A DNA stretch of 64,000 nt from Pirellula staleyi DSM 6068 (GTDB lineage: Bacteria; Planctomycetota; Planctomycetia; Pirellulales; Pirellulaceae). The position numbers and the translations under genes are program-made. The notes beneath the pieces are model-generated. The model was not told where the DNA came from and did no database searches. It saw nothing but the letters and a program-made list of their open reading frames with translations. Positions 1-8,529 of this stretch are shown piece after piece; positions within the stretch are counted from its first letter, which is position 1; every line of letters starts with the position of its first letter. The stretch is taken from positions 2,170,001-2,234,000 of the forward strand of contig NC_013720.1 of the NCBI RefSeq assembly GCF_000025185.1, in the 5' to 3' direction.

Positions 1-219
1 GTAGGGATTCCACCCGGGATCGTCGTGGGGGTTCTCTCAGCCTACGTCATGAACATGTCGATGATGCCCGTCTTCGGACATCCCGTGGAGTTCAACCTGC
101 ATCCGACGATGCTCCTCACCACGCTCGTCGGCTCGCTAGCGATCATCCTTGTCGCTTCGTGGATTCCAGCGCACCGGGCCACACAAGTGAACGTGGTTGA
201 AGCTCTGCACTACGAGTAA
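1..219 (+). CDS. ABC transporter permease, MacB/FtsX type, C-terminal end (partial)
   Basis: The open frame runs from the first base of the window to the stop at 217-219, so only the last 72 codons are present and the start is outside. The fragment has hydrophobic stretches (IVVGVLSAYVM; MLLTTLVGSLAIILVASWI) and ends in AHRATQVNVVEALHYE. That ending matches the usual end of MacB/LolC/FtsX permeases, where the last membrane helix is followed by R-A-x-x-x-x-P/N-V-x-A-L-R-Y-E. Such permeases pair with a LolD/MacB ATPase in the inner membrane and work by mechanotransmission. The substrate cannot be told from this piece. It converges on the hopanoid operon. Confidence 0.75.
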   Translation, partial: VGIPPGIVVGVLSAYVMNMSMMPVFGHPVEFNLHPTMLLTTLVGSLAIILVASWIPAHRATQVNVVEALHYE

Positions 220-255
220 TCGCGCAGGCCAGTAGTGAGAAGTCGCAGCGGCTGG

Positions 256-1167
256 TTACGGCAACTGCGGCAACAGGCCGAGCAGGAATTTAGCGAGCTG
301 CGAGCCTCGCTTGGTGGCATCTTGGCGCAGCTTCCACATATCAGTGGCGCTGCTGGGACGCTTCAAGATCGCAGCGGCTGCTGCGCCGAGTTTTCCCGCA
401 AAGGTAGGCTGACCGAGCAGCCTCGCCACTTCGGGTGGAAGTTCATCCCCCGCACCATCGGTGATCACACGCACGCTGATCAGATGGGTCTTCATGCGGG
501 CACAAACTTCCGCGACCGCAAAGGTTTCCATGTCGCAGGCAACGGCCCCAAACGTTTCGAACGCAGCTTTCTTTTCCTTCGGGGAAAACAGCACGCGGTC
601 GCTCGAGAGCAACGTCCCGACATGCATGCCAGCCGGGAGCGGCGAAGGGGGCTTCATGCCGAGCGACAGCTTCTCGCTCTCGGGAGTCATCACGTGATCG
701 GCCAGGATGATATCTCCCTGACGAACCGCTGGATCAAGGCCTCCCGCGAACCCGGCCGAGATGACCCACTTCGGTCGGTGGTATTCAATCACACTCATCG
801 CCGCAGCGCGTGCTAGTTTGGGTCCTGCGCCGGTTTCGATGATCACCACTTCGCGCTCGAGCAGCTTCCCCGCATGCTCGCGAAAATGGTCGATCGAAAC
901 CGATTCGCGCTGCTTCAGTTGATCGGTCAGATCTTGGCACTCCATGTCGAGCGCAAAGAGCATCGCCACATCGCATGGCAGAGCAGGTGCCGGCTCCGCA
1001 GGTTCGCTCTCCGGCTGTGGCGGATTGTCGCTGCCAGAGTCGCTAGGAGTGTTTCCCATGGCGCTGGCCACCTGCTGCGATGCAACATCACGCAGGTAGT
1101 TCTCGAGCAAATACCGGAGCAGCATCAAACCGACTTTCTTACGCGTACGATCCCTCAGCGTTCGCAT
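256..1167 (-). CDS. hpnG: Hopanoid-associated nucleosidase/phosphorylase HpnG
   Basis: A 303-residue protein of the purine phosphorylase / MTA-SAH nucleosidase superfamily. The middle carries the family glycine turn (VISAGFAGGLDP), then GDIILADHV, and the late signature CDMETFAVAEVC, whose Met-Glu pair normally contacts the nucleoside ribose. In hopanoid producers HpnG removes adenine from adenosylhopane to give ribosylhopane, the step after HpnH. It lies 39 bp downstream of hpnH and is the last gene of the leftward shc-hpnH-hpnG operon, which supports that role over a general MTA/SAH nucleosidase. The N-terminal ~90 residues, including a Ser/Pro/Glu-rich stretch, are longer than a bare nucleosidase. 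The start is an ATG. Confidence 0.82.
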   Translation of the reverse strand: MRTLRDRTRKKVGLMLLRYLLENYLRDVASQQVASAMGNTPSDSGSDNPPQPESEPAEPAPALPCDVAMLFALDMECQDLTDQLKQRESVSIDHFREHAGKLLEREVVIIETGAGPKLARAAAMSVIEYHRPKWVISAGFAGGLDPAVRQGDIILADHVMTPESEKLSLGMKPPSPLPAGMHVGTLLSSDRVLFSPKEKKAAFETFGAVACDMETFAVAEVCARMKTHLISVRVITDGAGDELPPEVARLLGQPTFAGKLGAAAAAILKRPSSATDMWKLRQDATKRGSQLAKFLLGLLPQLP

Positions 1168-1206
1168 GGTGCTTGCTGAGTGGTGGCCCCAGGGCCAGCA
1201 GCGAAC

Positions 1207-2373
1207 TTACGAACTCTGGCCGCTGGTAGATCCTGCCTTCTCTCTAGTCGAACCGACTCCGACACCATTTTCAATCGAAAGGAGCTGCTTGGGGGATGAA
1301 AAATGAGGCTGAGGAACCAGCTTCTGCCCGGCCGGTGCTGCTGCTCCGTGCCCATCGTTGGGATGGCCCACCAGCATGCGCACCATCGTGCGCCACAGCC
1401 CTCGAATGCTGCCAAACGTGGCCAAAACGGCGGATGGTTCGTAGCCGCAATGCACCATGCAATCCTTGCATTTGGGGTTGCCACTCTTCACCCCATAGCG
1501 GTCCCAGGCGGTGTGCTCCATCAGTTCTTTGAACGTCGCCACATGCCCCTCGTCGAGCAGGTAGCAAGGCTTCTGCCAGCCGAAGACGTTGTAAGTGGGG
1601 CTCCCCCAAGGTGTGCATTCGAGATCGAATCGACCCGCGAGGAACTCGAGGAACAGCGGCGTTTGATTGAATCGCCACGATCGTTTCGCGCCGGAAAGGA
1701 GGGTGCGAAACAGTCCCTTGGTCTCCTCGCGCCGCAGGAAGTGCGACTGATCGGGTGCTTTTTCGTAGCTATAACCGGGGGAGATCATCATCCCTTCGAC
1801 ACCGAGTTGCATCAGCGTGTCGAAGAAGTCGCGCATCCGCGCCACATCAGCGCCAGCGAAGAGAGTGCTATTCGTAGTGACGCGAAACCCTCGCGCGCGA
1901 GCTTCTTTGATCGCAGCGATGGCAATGTCGTAGATCCCTTCGCGGCAAACAGCGGCATCATGTTCCTCGCGCGGCCCGTCGAGATGGACCGAGAAAGCGA
2001 GGTACTTCGACGGCTTAAACTTGTCGAGCGAATCGATCAATTTGATGGCGTTGGTGCAGAGGTAGACATATTTTTTTCGCGCGACAAGTCCGGCGACAAT
2101 CTCGCCGATCTGGGGATGCAGCAGAGGCTCGCCACCCGGAATCGAAACCACTGGTGCGCCGCATTCTTCAGCAGCGTGAAAGCACTGCTCGGGGGTGAGC
2201 TGTCGTCGCAGCACTTCGGCGGGATGCTGAATCTTGCCGCATCCGGCGCAGGCCAGATTGCAACGCAGCAAAGGCTCGAGCATCAGAATCAGTGGATAGC
2301 GTTTCACGCCACGCAGCTTTTTTCCCATCACATACGTGGCGATCGTATAGGCTTGCGTCCAAGGTCCAGACAT
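1207..2373 (-). CDS. hpnH: Hopanoid radical SAM protein HpnH (adenosylhopane synthase)
   Basis: A 388-residue radical-SAM protein. Near residue 35 it has MLEPLLRCNLACAGCGKIQ, the CxxxCxxC cluster in the context typical of HpnH, followed by SIPGGEPLLHPQIGEI, the GGEP SAM-contacting motif. A Cys-rich stretch in the C-terminal part (CKDCMVHCGYEPSAVL) fits an auxiliary or structural metal site and is also usual for HpnH. Known role: joining a 5'-deoxyadenosyl radical to diploptene to make adenosylhopane. The ATG at 2373 (MSGPWTQ) is preferred over an upstream TTG at 2394 because homologues begin close to the AYVMGKKLRG segment. It sits 69 bp after shc and 39 bp before hpnG. Confidence 0.9.
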   Translation of the reverse strand: MSGPWTQAYTIATYVMGKKLRGVKRYPLILMLEPLLRCNLACAGCGKIQHPAEVLRRQLTPEQCFHAAEECGAPVVSIPGGEPLLHPQIGEIVAGLVARKKYVYLCTNAIKLIDSLDKFKPSKYLAFSVHLDGPREEHDAAVCREGIYDIAIAAIKEARARGFRVTTNSTLFAGADVARMRDFFDTLMQLGVEGMMISPGYSYEKAPDQSHFLRREETKGLFRTLLSGAKRSWRFNQTPLFLEFLAGRFDLECTPWGSPTYNVFGWQKPCYLLDEGHVATFKELMEHTAWDRYGVKSGNPKCKDCMVHCGYEPSAVLATFGSIRGLWRTMVRMLVGHPNDGHGAAAPAGQKLVPQPHFSSPKQLLSIENGVGVGSTREKAGSTSGQSS

Positions 2374-2442
2374 CGGGCTAACACTTTCCAGCAAATGAAA
2401 TCGGACGTGATCGAGGAGTCTGCGTGAATCGAGTAAGGCAAT

Positions 2443-4617
2443 TTATCGAACGAGCGAGCCTGCCCGCGAAGCGGCTGCTGGTCGCTCGGTTCCACTTAGC
2501 GATGCAGTCGATCGTGGCGCTGTTCCGCGCGATTTGGCAGCACGATATTGCCCGAGCGCCAACAGCGGGAAGTAAATCGGATAGTAGTGATACTTGAGAT
2601 AGAAAACGCGTGGGAAACCGGTTCCGGTGAACTCGTTTTCGAGCCAACTTCCGTCGGGCTGTTGCTGCTGCACCAGCCAGTTCACACCCCGCGCAACCGC
2701 AGGATGGTCGACCAGTCCTGCTGCCAAAAGTCCCAGAATCGCCCACGCTGTTTGCGATGCCGTGGGGTTCCCTTGACCTGCGAGTGAGGGATCTTCATAC
2801 GTGTCGCACGACTCTCCCCAAGCTCCTGAGGCTTGCTGATGGGCGAGGAGCCAATTTGCGCCGCGCTGAATGATCGGCTCGGTTGTCGGAACGCCGATGC
2901 CAGCGAGTCCCACCAAAGTTTGCCATGTCCCGTAGATGTAGTTCACACCCCAGCGACCGAACCAGCTCCCGTCGGCGAGCTGTGTCTTGCGGCAATAAAG
3001 AATCGCGCGTTGCACCGCGGGATGCGACTGCGGAATGTTCCACATCGCGAGCGCTTCGAGCACACGTCCAGTGAGATCGGGAGTACTCGGATCGATCATC
3101 GCGTTGTGATCGGCAAACGGAATGCGGCACAGGAATTCGCTGTCATTATCTTTGTCGAAAGCGCCCCAGCCTCCGTCCCGGTTCTGCATCGCAAGCACCC
3201 ATCGCAGTGCTCGTTCCCCGGCCGATCGCATCCATCGCCAACGGGGCGAATGATCGAAACCTGCCGAGGTTTGCTGGGTAATCCGAGGCAAAATCGAGGT
3301 ATCGCCAATCCGGTCGAGCGGGCGACGTTCGAGCGGACAGCCGCTCAAGCTGGCCATCTCTTGCATCGCAATTAGCACCATCACGCTGTCGTCGATATCA
3401 GGATAGAACTCGTTGTGATGCTCGAAGAACCAGCCGCCAGGCGGGCTGTCGCAGTTCGAAGCCCAGTCTCCCTTGCGGGTCACTTCCTTCGACAGTAGCC
3501 AACGCATGGCCGACGAAGCTTCCGGCGCGTCGACCGCCATCCCTGCGGCAGCGAGGCTGCGCAGCGTGATTGCGGTGTCCCAAACAGGGGATAAGCAAGG
3601 CTGTAGTCGCGCGGTGGTCTCCTCTTCGATCGTCAAACCCTTCAGCTGATCGAAGTTGTAAATCAGTTCGGCCGAGTGATCGCTATAGCCGAGGCACTTG
3701 AGCGCCACGATGCTCCAGACGATCGGTGGAAAGATTGCGCCGAGTCCATCGCTATGGGCAAAGCGGGTTCGCATCCAGCTGCTGGCCGCTTCGAGCGCGC
3801 GTCGGCGCAGCGGCCGCCACTTGCGCTGCTCGAGTCCCTTGATGGTGGCATCGCAGGTCTGAAAAAATCTCTCCCACGAGAGCCAACCCTTTTCGTTCTC
3901 CAGCCCCGGACACTTGGTTTGTTTCCAGTTTTCGGGATGCTCGAGCATCAGCTCTTTGATCCCCATTTCGTCGGGCAGTTTGCGAGCCGGACGATGAGCC
4001 CACATGATCGCCAGAGGGACCACAATGGTCCGCGACCAGGCACTCATTTTCGACAAATTGATGGGGAACCATTCGGGGAGCAGCACCAGCTCCGGGGGAA
4101 CTGCAGGACAGTTGTCGTACGAAATTTGACCCAGCAGCGCGAGGTAGAATCGCGTGAAGCTGTTCACCGCGTCGGCACCACCAGCAGCTCGAATCGCGCG
4201 CACGGCACGCTGCATGTATTCGGCTTGCGGATCGTGTCCGGTGATCTTCAGCGCAAAGTAAGCCTTCACGCTGCCGCTGATCTCGAGTTTGCCGCCGGGA
4301 TACATCGCCCAGCCACCTGCGGGCAACTGTTGCTCGACCAAATATGCCGCGCACTTGCGGGCGATCGTGCTGTTTTCTTTGCCGAGCCAAGCGAGCAGCA
4401 GAATGTATTCGCTTTCGAGGATCGTGTCCCCTTCGAGCTCGGCGCACCAATAGCCATCGGCATGTTGGCGCTCTTTCAGCCACTGGCTCGTGCGCAAGAT
4501 GGCGACATCCAAGCTGTCGTTTGGTGCTGCATTCTCCGACATGTTCCCCGCCATCCCGCCAGCCATCGTGCTGCGGAAATGAGGTCGTGGCACGCCCATC
4601 GGTTTGCTTTCAGACAT
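2443..4617 (-). CDS. shc: Squalene-hopene cyclase
   Basis: Cyclises squalene to hopene/hopanol, the first committed hopanoid step, as a monotopic membrane enzyme. The 724-residue length is near the family norm. Visible signatures: SPVWDT, the catalytic acid motif DIDD near residues 407-410, several QW-type repeats (DGGWGAFDKDND, DGSWFGRWGVNYIYGTW, QPDGSW) and the C-terminal FPRVFYLKYHYYPIYFPL. The start is taken as the ATG at 4617 (MSESKP), which has AGAGGA just upstream. A TTG at 4662 would add 15 residues without an obvious ribosome-binding site. It is the first gene of shc-hpnH-hpnG and is divergent from a TetR regulator. Squalene synthesis genes (hpnCDE) are not in the window. Confidence 0.93.
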   Translation of the reverse strand: MSESKPMGVPRPHFRSTMAGGMAGNMSENAAPNDSLDVAILRTSQWLKERQHADGYWCAELEGDTILESEYILLLAWLGKENSTIARKCAAYLVEQQLPAGGWAMYPGGKLEISGSVKAYFALKITGHDPQAEYMQRAVRAIRAAGGADAVNSFTRFYLALLGQISYDNCPAVPPELVLLPEWFPINLSKMSAWSRTIVVPLAIMWAHRPARKLPDEMGIKELMLEHPENWKQTKCPGLENEKGWLSWERFFQTCDATIKGLEQRKWRPLRRRALEAASSWMRTRFAHSDGLGAIFPPIVWSIVALKCLGYSDHSAELIYNFDQLKGLTIEEETTARLQPCLSPVWDTAITLRSLAAAGMAVDAPEASSAMRWLLSKEVTRKGDWASNCDSPPGGWFFEHHNEFYPDIDDSVMVLIAMQEMASLSGCPLERRPLDRIGDTSILPRITQQTSAGFDHSPRWRWMRSAGERALRWVLAMQNRDGGWGAFDKDNDSEFLCRIPFADHNAMIDPSTPDLTGRVLEALAMWNIPQSHPAVQRAILYCRKTQLADGSWFGRWGVNYIYGTWQTLVGLAGIGVPTTEPIIQRGANWLLAHQQASGAWGESCDTYEDPSLAGQGNPTASQTAWAILGLLAAGLVDHPAVARGVNWLVQQQQPDGSWLENEFTGTGFPRVFYLKYHYYPIYFPLLALGQYRAAKSRGTAPRSTASLSGTERPAAASRAGSLVR

Positions 4618-4880
4618 CCCTATCCTCTGTCGGTCACTCGAGGTTTTCGGTCCCCATGACAAACGTCGGCAACCCTGCCAACTTAGGTCGCACCTTAGGG
4701 CAACAGTGGATACGTCACAAGTCCAAACCGCCCCTAGTCTAACGCCTATCGGGCAGGGATGTTACGTTCGCTAGCACCCTCGCTGCTGCTATTCACTCGC
4801 GAGCCGACTCGGGTACACTTCAACCATCAGGCTCCAGGTCGAGCGATATTGCCGCGAAATCCGCGAGTGCCAATTCCATC

Positions 4881-5510
4881 ATGGGACGAGTCAGCGATAC
4901 CCGCGAAAAATTGCTCGCCAGCGCGCTCAGGCTCGTGTGGCAACGCGGCTATGCGGCTGTCACCATCGAGGAAATCTGCGACGCCGCTGGGGTGCGTAAG
5001 GGAAGTTTCTACCACTTCTTTCCGACAAAAGAAGCGGTTGTGACAGCGGCCCTCGAAGAGGATTTCGCCAGCTTCCGGGCGGAACTCGATCGCATCTTCT
5101 CTTGCACAACCGCCCCGCTTACGCGACTTACCCACTTTTTCCAGCACATCACGCGACAGCAGATGGCCCTGCATAAGACGACAGGACAGCTCCTCGGCTG
5201 TCCGATTGGCAGCATCAGCTGCGAAGTGATTCCGCAGGAAAAGAAACTCTCCACCTGCATCCAAACGATTTTTGCGACCTACGAACACTACTTGGCTGCC
5301 GCCATTCGCGATGCCATCGCTGCGGGAGAACTCCCTAAACAGAACATCGCGCGACAGGCCCGGCTCCTGACAGCCTTGTTCGAAGGGATCTTGGCCCAAG
5401 CCCGCATTCACAACGATCCGGGGCTTCTGAAAAGTCTCTTGCCCGCCGTCATGAACCTGCTGGGGGCCCCTCAGAAAGTCAAACGTCGTAAGGTTGGGAA
5501 GCCCGAATAG
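4881..5510 (+). CDS. TetR/AcrR family transcriptional regulator
   Basis: A 209-residue regulator. The N-terminal ~55 residues form a standard TetR helix-turn-helix: TREKLLASALRLVWQRGY, then AAVTIEEICDAAGVRKGSFYHFFPTKEAV, with the F-Y-H-F-F-x-x-K-E end of the recognition helix intact. The remainder (ligand/dimer domain) has a short CPIGS motif near residue 115, seen in many TetR members of the AcuR/NemR kind that sense small electrophiles. It is divergent from shc, so regulation of the hopanoid operon is possible, but position is the only support. No clear operator palindrome was found by eye in 4618-4880. Confidence 0.88.
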   Translation: MGRVSDTREKLLASALRLVWQRGYAAVTIEEICDAAGVRKGSFYHFFPTKEAVVTAALEEDFASFRAELDRIFSCTTAPLTRLTHFFQHITRQQMALHKTTGQLLGCPIGSISCEVIPQEKKLSTCIQTIFATYEHYLAAAIRDAIAAGELPKQNIARQARLLTALFEGILAQARIHNDPGLLKSLLPAVMNLLGAPQKVKRRKVGKPE

Positions 5511-5945
5511 TTGGCGCAATGGTCAACTATGCATCGACCTGGTTCAGCAGGGTAGCAAGCGACTGCCAGAACGCATCCTCTAACTCGGACATGAAAAACC
5601 TGTCCTGTGGCTTCGCAAAAGTGATCGAGCGTTGGGACGAGAAGCAAAATTCATTGAATCTTCGCTGAGCAAAGAGGCTCTAAGGGTGGAGGAGATTCCA
5701 GAACGTAAGATCGGGAAGTGAAGTCCCCACAAGCACTTCCAGACAGGAAAGACGAAGCGAAAAGCGGCCCAAGTGAAGGGCATGGGATGTGCCTGAGGCT
5801 GGCCGAGAGCGTGGCTGGTGTGAGGTGAGATTTGGCCGAACCGTGCCGAATAGTTGACTCTCGCGCTAACATTGCCCAGCAACTCCGTTACCGATAACGA
5901 TTGCAGTAGATTTCCAAACGTCGTACCTCGAAGAAAGTGACGTGA
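5511..5945. other. Intergenic region with a weak 100-codon ORF
   Basis: About 435 bases with no convincing gene. A leftward frame of 100 codons (5580-5882) is open, but its composition (Ser/Arg/Pro-rich, no domain, no ribosome-binding site seen) looks like non-coding sequence. The stretch around 5645-5840 is purine-rich on the + strand and may be a dispersed repeat. Confidence 0.4.
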
Positions 5946-6704
5946 ATGATGGGCAGTTTCGATGGCAAGGTTGTCCTAATCACTGGTGGAACGTCTGGAA
6001 TCGGTCGCAGCACCGCTGTCGCCTTCGGCAAAGAGGGAGCGGCAGTGGTCGTGACCGGTCGACGCGAAGCCGAAGGAGCCGAGACTGTTCGACAAGTCGA
6101 AGCGGTCGGCGCCAAGGCGCTCTTCATTCAGGGGGACGTCCAAGTCGCCGCCGATGTCGAGAAAATGGTCAGCGCCACTGTCGCCAAGTTTGGTGCGGTC
6201 GATATCGCTTTCAATAACGCCGGCGTCGAAGACCCAGTTGCTCCGTTTCATCTGCAGGCCGAATCGACTTACGATCGTGGCTTCGGGGTGAATGTGAAGG
6301 GACTGTGGCTCTCGATGCAGGCCGAGATCAAGCAAATGCTGATCCAGGGGAAAGGCTCGATCATCAACACCACGTCGGTCGCGGGGGTGATTGGGTTTTC
6401 TTACAACGGGGTCTACACCGCCACCAAGCATGCGGTGATCGGCTTTACGAAGACGGCGGCGCTTGAGTATGCCAAACAAGGGATCCGTGTGAACGCTGTG
6501 GCTCCGGGGGCGATTGAAACCGACATGATCAACCGCTTTGCCAGCGACGATGCGACACGGCAAATGATTTTGTCCATGCATCCGATGGGACGGATGGGGC
6601 ACCCCGATGAGATTGCTTCCGCTGTGCTGTGGCTCGCCTCCGATGGCGCTGGTTTTGTGACCGGCACCACACTCTTCGTCGATGGTGGTTTCACCGCCTC
6701 TTAG
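5946..6704 (+). CDS. Short-chain dehydrogenase/reductase (SDR)
   Basis: A 252-residue classical SDR, predicted cytoplasmic and NAD(P)(H)-dependent. The cofactor motif TGGTSGIG is at residues 13-20, the structural NNAG near 90, and the catalytic set is Ser144, Tyr157 and Lys161 (YTATK). The C-terminal ends in the usual GxxLxVDGGF pattern (VTGTTLFVDGGFTAS). Arg-Arg after the second strand (TGRR) suggests a preference for NADP. The substrate cannot be assigned; glucose-1-dehydrogenase-like or 3-oxoacyl-ACP-reductase-like activities share this layout. Two ATG codons overlap at 5946 and 5949, and the first is used here. Confidence 0.9.
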   Translation: MMGSFDGKVVLITGGTSGIGRSTAVAFGKEGAAVVVTGRREAEGAETVRQVEAVGAKALFIQGDVQVAADVEKMVSATVAKFGAVDIAFNNAGVEDPVAPFHLQAESTYDRGFGVNVKGLWLSMQAEIKQMLIQGKGSIINTTSVAGVIGFSYNGVYTATKHAVIGFTKTAALEYAKQGIRVNAVAPGAIETDMINRFASDDATRQMILSMHPMGRMGHPDEIASAVLWLASDGAGFVTGTTLFVDGGFTAS

Positions 6705-6784
6705 TTCCCGACAGCGATTTATCGTTTCGATTGATGTTCTTTGCCCTCGCTTTTTCGCCTCTGTTTATCGTCCAAGGTAGTTGT

Positions 6785-8098
6785 ATGAATATCCGCTTGC
6801 TTGTCGCCAGTTTGTCGCTCGTTTGTATCACCTTCACGTCTCCGCTCCTCGCCGAAGATTGGCCGCAGTGGATGGGAGTGCGTCGCGATGGGGTCTGGAA
6901 TGAAACGGGAACCCTCGACAAGTTTCCTGCTGAAGGTCCGAAGGTGCTATGGCGCGCGAAAATCGCTGGTGGCTATGCGGGACCTGCTGTTTCGCAAGGT
7001 CGCGTTGTCGTCACCGATTTTGTGACGCAGGGAGAATTCACCAACGATCCGCAGACTCGCAACGACCTACAAGGAACGGAGCGCGTCCTCTGTCTCGATG
7101 CTGCCAGTGGCAAGGAGCTGTGGAAGTTCGAGTATCCCACGACGTACAAGATCTCCTATCCCTGTGGACCTCGCTGCACACCGACGATCGATGGCAAACT
7201 GGTCTACACGCTTGGAGCCGAGGGGAATCTGTGCTGCCTCGAACTGGCCACGGGCAAGCTCGTTTGGTCGCGCGAGCTGAAAAAAGATTACAGCGTCGGC
7301 GCTCCGCTGTGGGGCTTCGCGGGGCATCCACTCGTCGAAGGGAATCAGCTGATCTGTCTCGTCGGTGGAAAAGGGGCGGTGGCTGTTTCGTTCGACAAAC
7401 TGACGGGCAAAGAGCTTTGGAAAGCGCTCGATGCGCGCGAGCCGGGATATGCTCCACCCACCATTGTGACGATCGGCGGCCAGCGCCAACTGGTGATCTT
7501 TCATAGCGAGTCGATCAACGGTCTCGCGATCGATTGTGGCAAAACACTTTGGTCGGTCCCTGTCGCAGCCGACTATGGGATGTCGATCATGGCACCTCGG
7601 TCGAGTGGTTCGCTACTTTATGCCGCAGGGATTGTCGACAAAGGTGTGATGCTGAAGTTCGACGGCAACAAGCCTTCGGAACTGTGGCGCACCGAAAACA
7701 AGCTCGGCATCGATTCAGTTTGCTCGACGCCGATTATCGTGGGGGAGACGATGTATGGTGTCGACCGCGAAGGAGAGCTGACCGGCATGAAGCTCGAAAC
7801 GGGGGAGCATCTTTGGCAATCGTATGCCGCGACAACCGGTGCCCGACGTGCGAATTCGGGAACGGCGTTCCTGGTGAAGAATGGGGAGAAGTTTTTCCTG
7901 TTCAACGAGAAGGGGGAACTGGTGATCGCCAAGCTCTCGCCGGAAGGATACGAAGAACTGTCGCGCGGAAAGATTCTCGAACCAACCGGCGATGCGTTTG
8001 GTCGCAAGGTGGTTTGGAGTCATCCCGCCTTCGCTAATAAAACGATCATTGCCCGCAACGACCAAGAGATTGTGTGCGTTTCACTAGCGGCAGAGTAG
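6785..8098 (+). CDS. Secreted PQQ-binding-like beta-propeller protein
   Basis: A 437-residue exported protein. Residues 1-23 are a signal peptide (MNIRLLVASLSLVCITFTSPLLA) followed by EDWPQWMGVRRDGVWNETG, the entry motif of planctomycete PQQ-like repeat proteins. Several propeller blades of the form LDAASGKELWKFEY, LATGKLVWSRELK, LTGKELWKAL and LETGEHLWQSY can be read. The family adopts a quinoprotein-dehydrogenase propeller fold but normally lacks the PQQ catalytic residues, so an enzymatic role is not implied. The frame is open upstream to 6629, but the signal peptide sets the start at the ATG at 6785. A paired-hairpin region follows. Confidence 0.85.
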   Translation: MNIRLLVASLSLVCITFTSPLLAEDWPQWMGVRRDGVWNETGTLDKFPAEGPKVLWRAKIAGGYAGPAVSQGRVVVTDFVTQGEFTNDPQTRNDLQGTERVLCLDAASGKELWKFEYPTTYKISYPCGPRCTPTIDGKLVYTLGAEGNLCCLELATGKLVWSRELKKDYSVGAPLWGFAGHPLVEGNQLICLVGGKGAVAVSFDKLTGKELWKALDAREPGYAPPTIVTIGGQRQLVIFHSESINGLAIDCGKTLWSVPVAADYGMSIMAPRSSGSLLYAAGIVDKGVMLKFDGNKPSELWRTENKLGIDSVCSTPIIVGETMYGVDREGELTGMKLETGEHLWQSYAATTGARRANSGTAFLVKNGEKFFLFNEKGELVIAKLSPEGYEELSRGKILEPTGDAFGRKVVWSHPAFANKTIIARNDQEIVCVSLAAE

Positions 8099-8137
8099 GT
8101 ACTTCGACTAGCAATGAATGCTGGGTGTTTTGGGGGT

Positions 8138-8243
8138 GCCACTGGCAGCTTGCCAGTGCAGAAGCTGGAACCGATGTTTTGGGGCACTATCTGCCTGAAA
8201 GCTAGAGTCCAATGACAGTTCTCACTGGGGAGAGCCCAGTGGC
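8138..8243. repeat. Pair of CACTGG-type hairpins downstream of the PQQ-like gene
   Basis: Two small inverted repeats share the same core. The first has arms CACTGGCA (8140-8147) and TGCCAGTG (8151-8158) with loop GCT. The second has arms CACTGGG (8223-8229) and CCCAGTG (8235-8241) with a 5-base loop. A third of the same kind is near 62905. There is no T-tract after either, so they are not classical terminators; they look like a dispersed palindromic repeat. Confidence 0.6.
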
Positions 8244-8419
8244 ACACTTGATTACAGCCTGTTCCTTGTTGACTGACGTTGATCGATAGAGGGTCGATGA
8301 CCGTTCTGCTATTTCCAGCGGCGGTTTCCCCTTACGATCCGCCGGGCCCTCTTCAAGGGATCGCTCGCTTCCCTTGCGGCAGAATCGCTCTCTGCACGCT
8401 CATTCCCGATCAATTTCTG

Positions 8420-8447
8420 TTGTTTGATCGACGATCTTTGATATGAT
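8420..8447 (+). promoter_or_regulatory. Candidate sigma-70-type promoter before the DUF1501 gene
   Basis: TTGTTT (8420-8425), a 16-base spacer and TATGAT (8442-8447), placed 83 bases before the proposed ATG at 8530. The match is moderate and was judged by eye. The rest of 8248-8419 shows no gene. Confidence 0.35.
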
Positions 8448-8529
8448 CAGCCGGGTTGCATGCATTCCCGCCTGCAGCTCCCTCCGCATGATCCTGCCCG
8501 ACGAATCCCTGCCCCGATTGGAGATCGCC

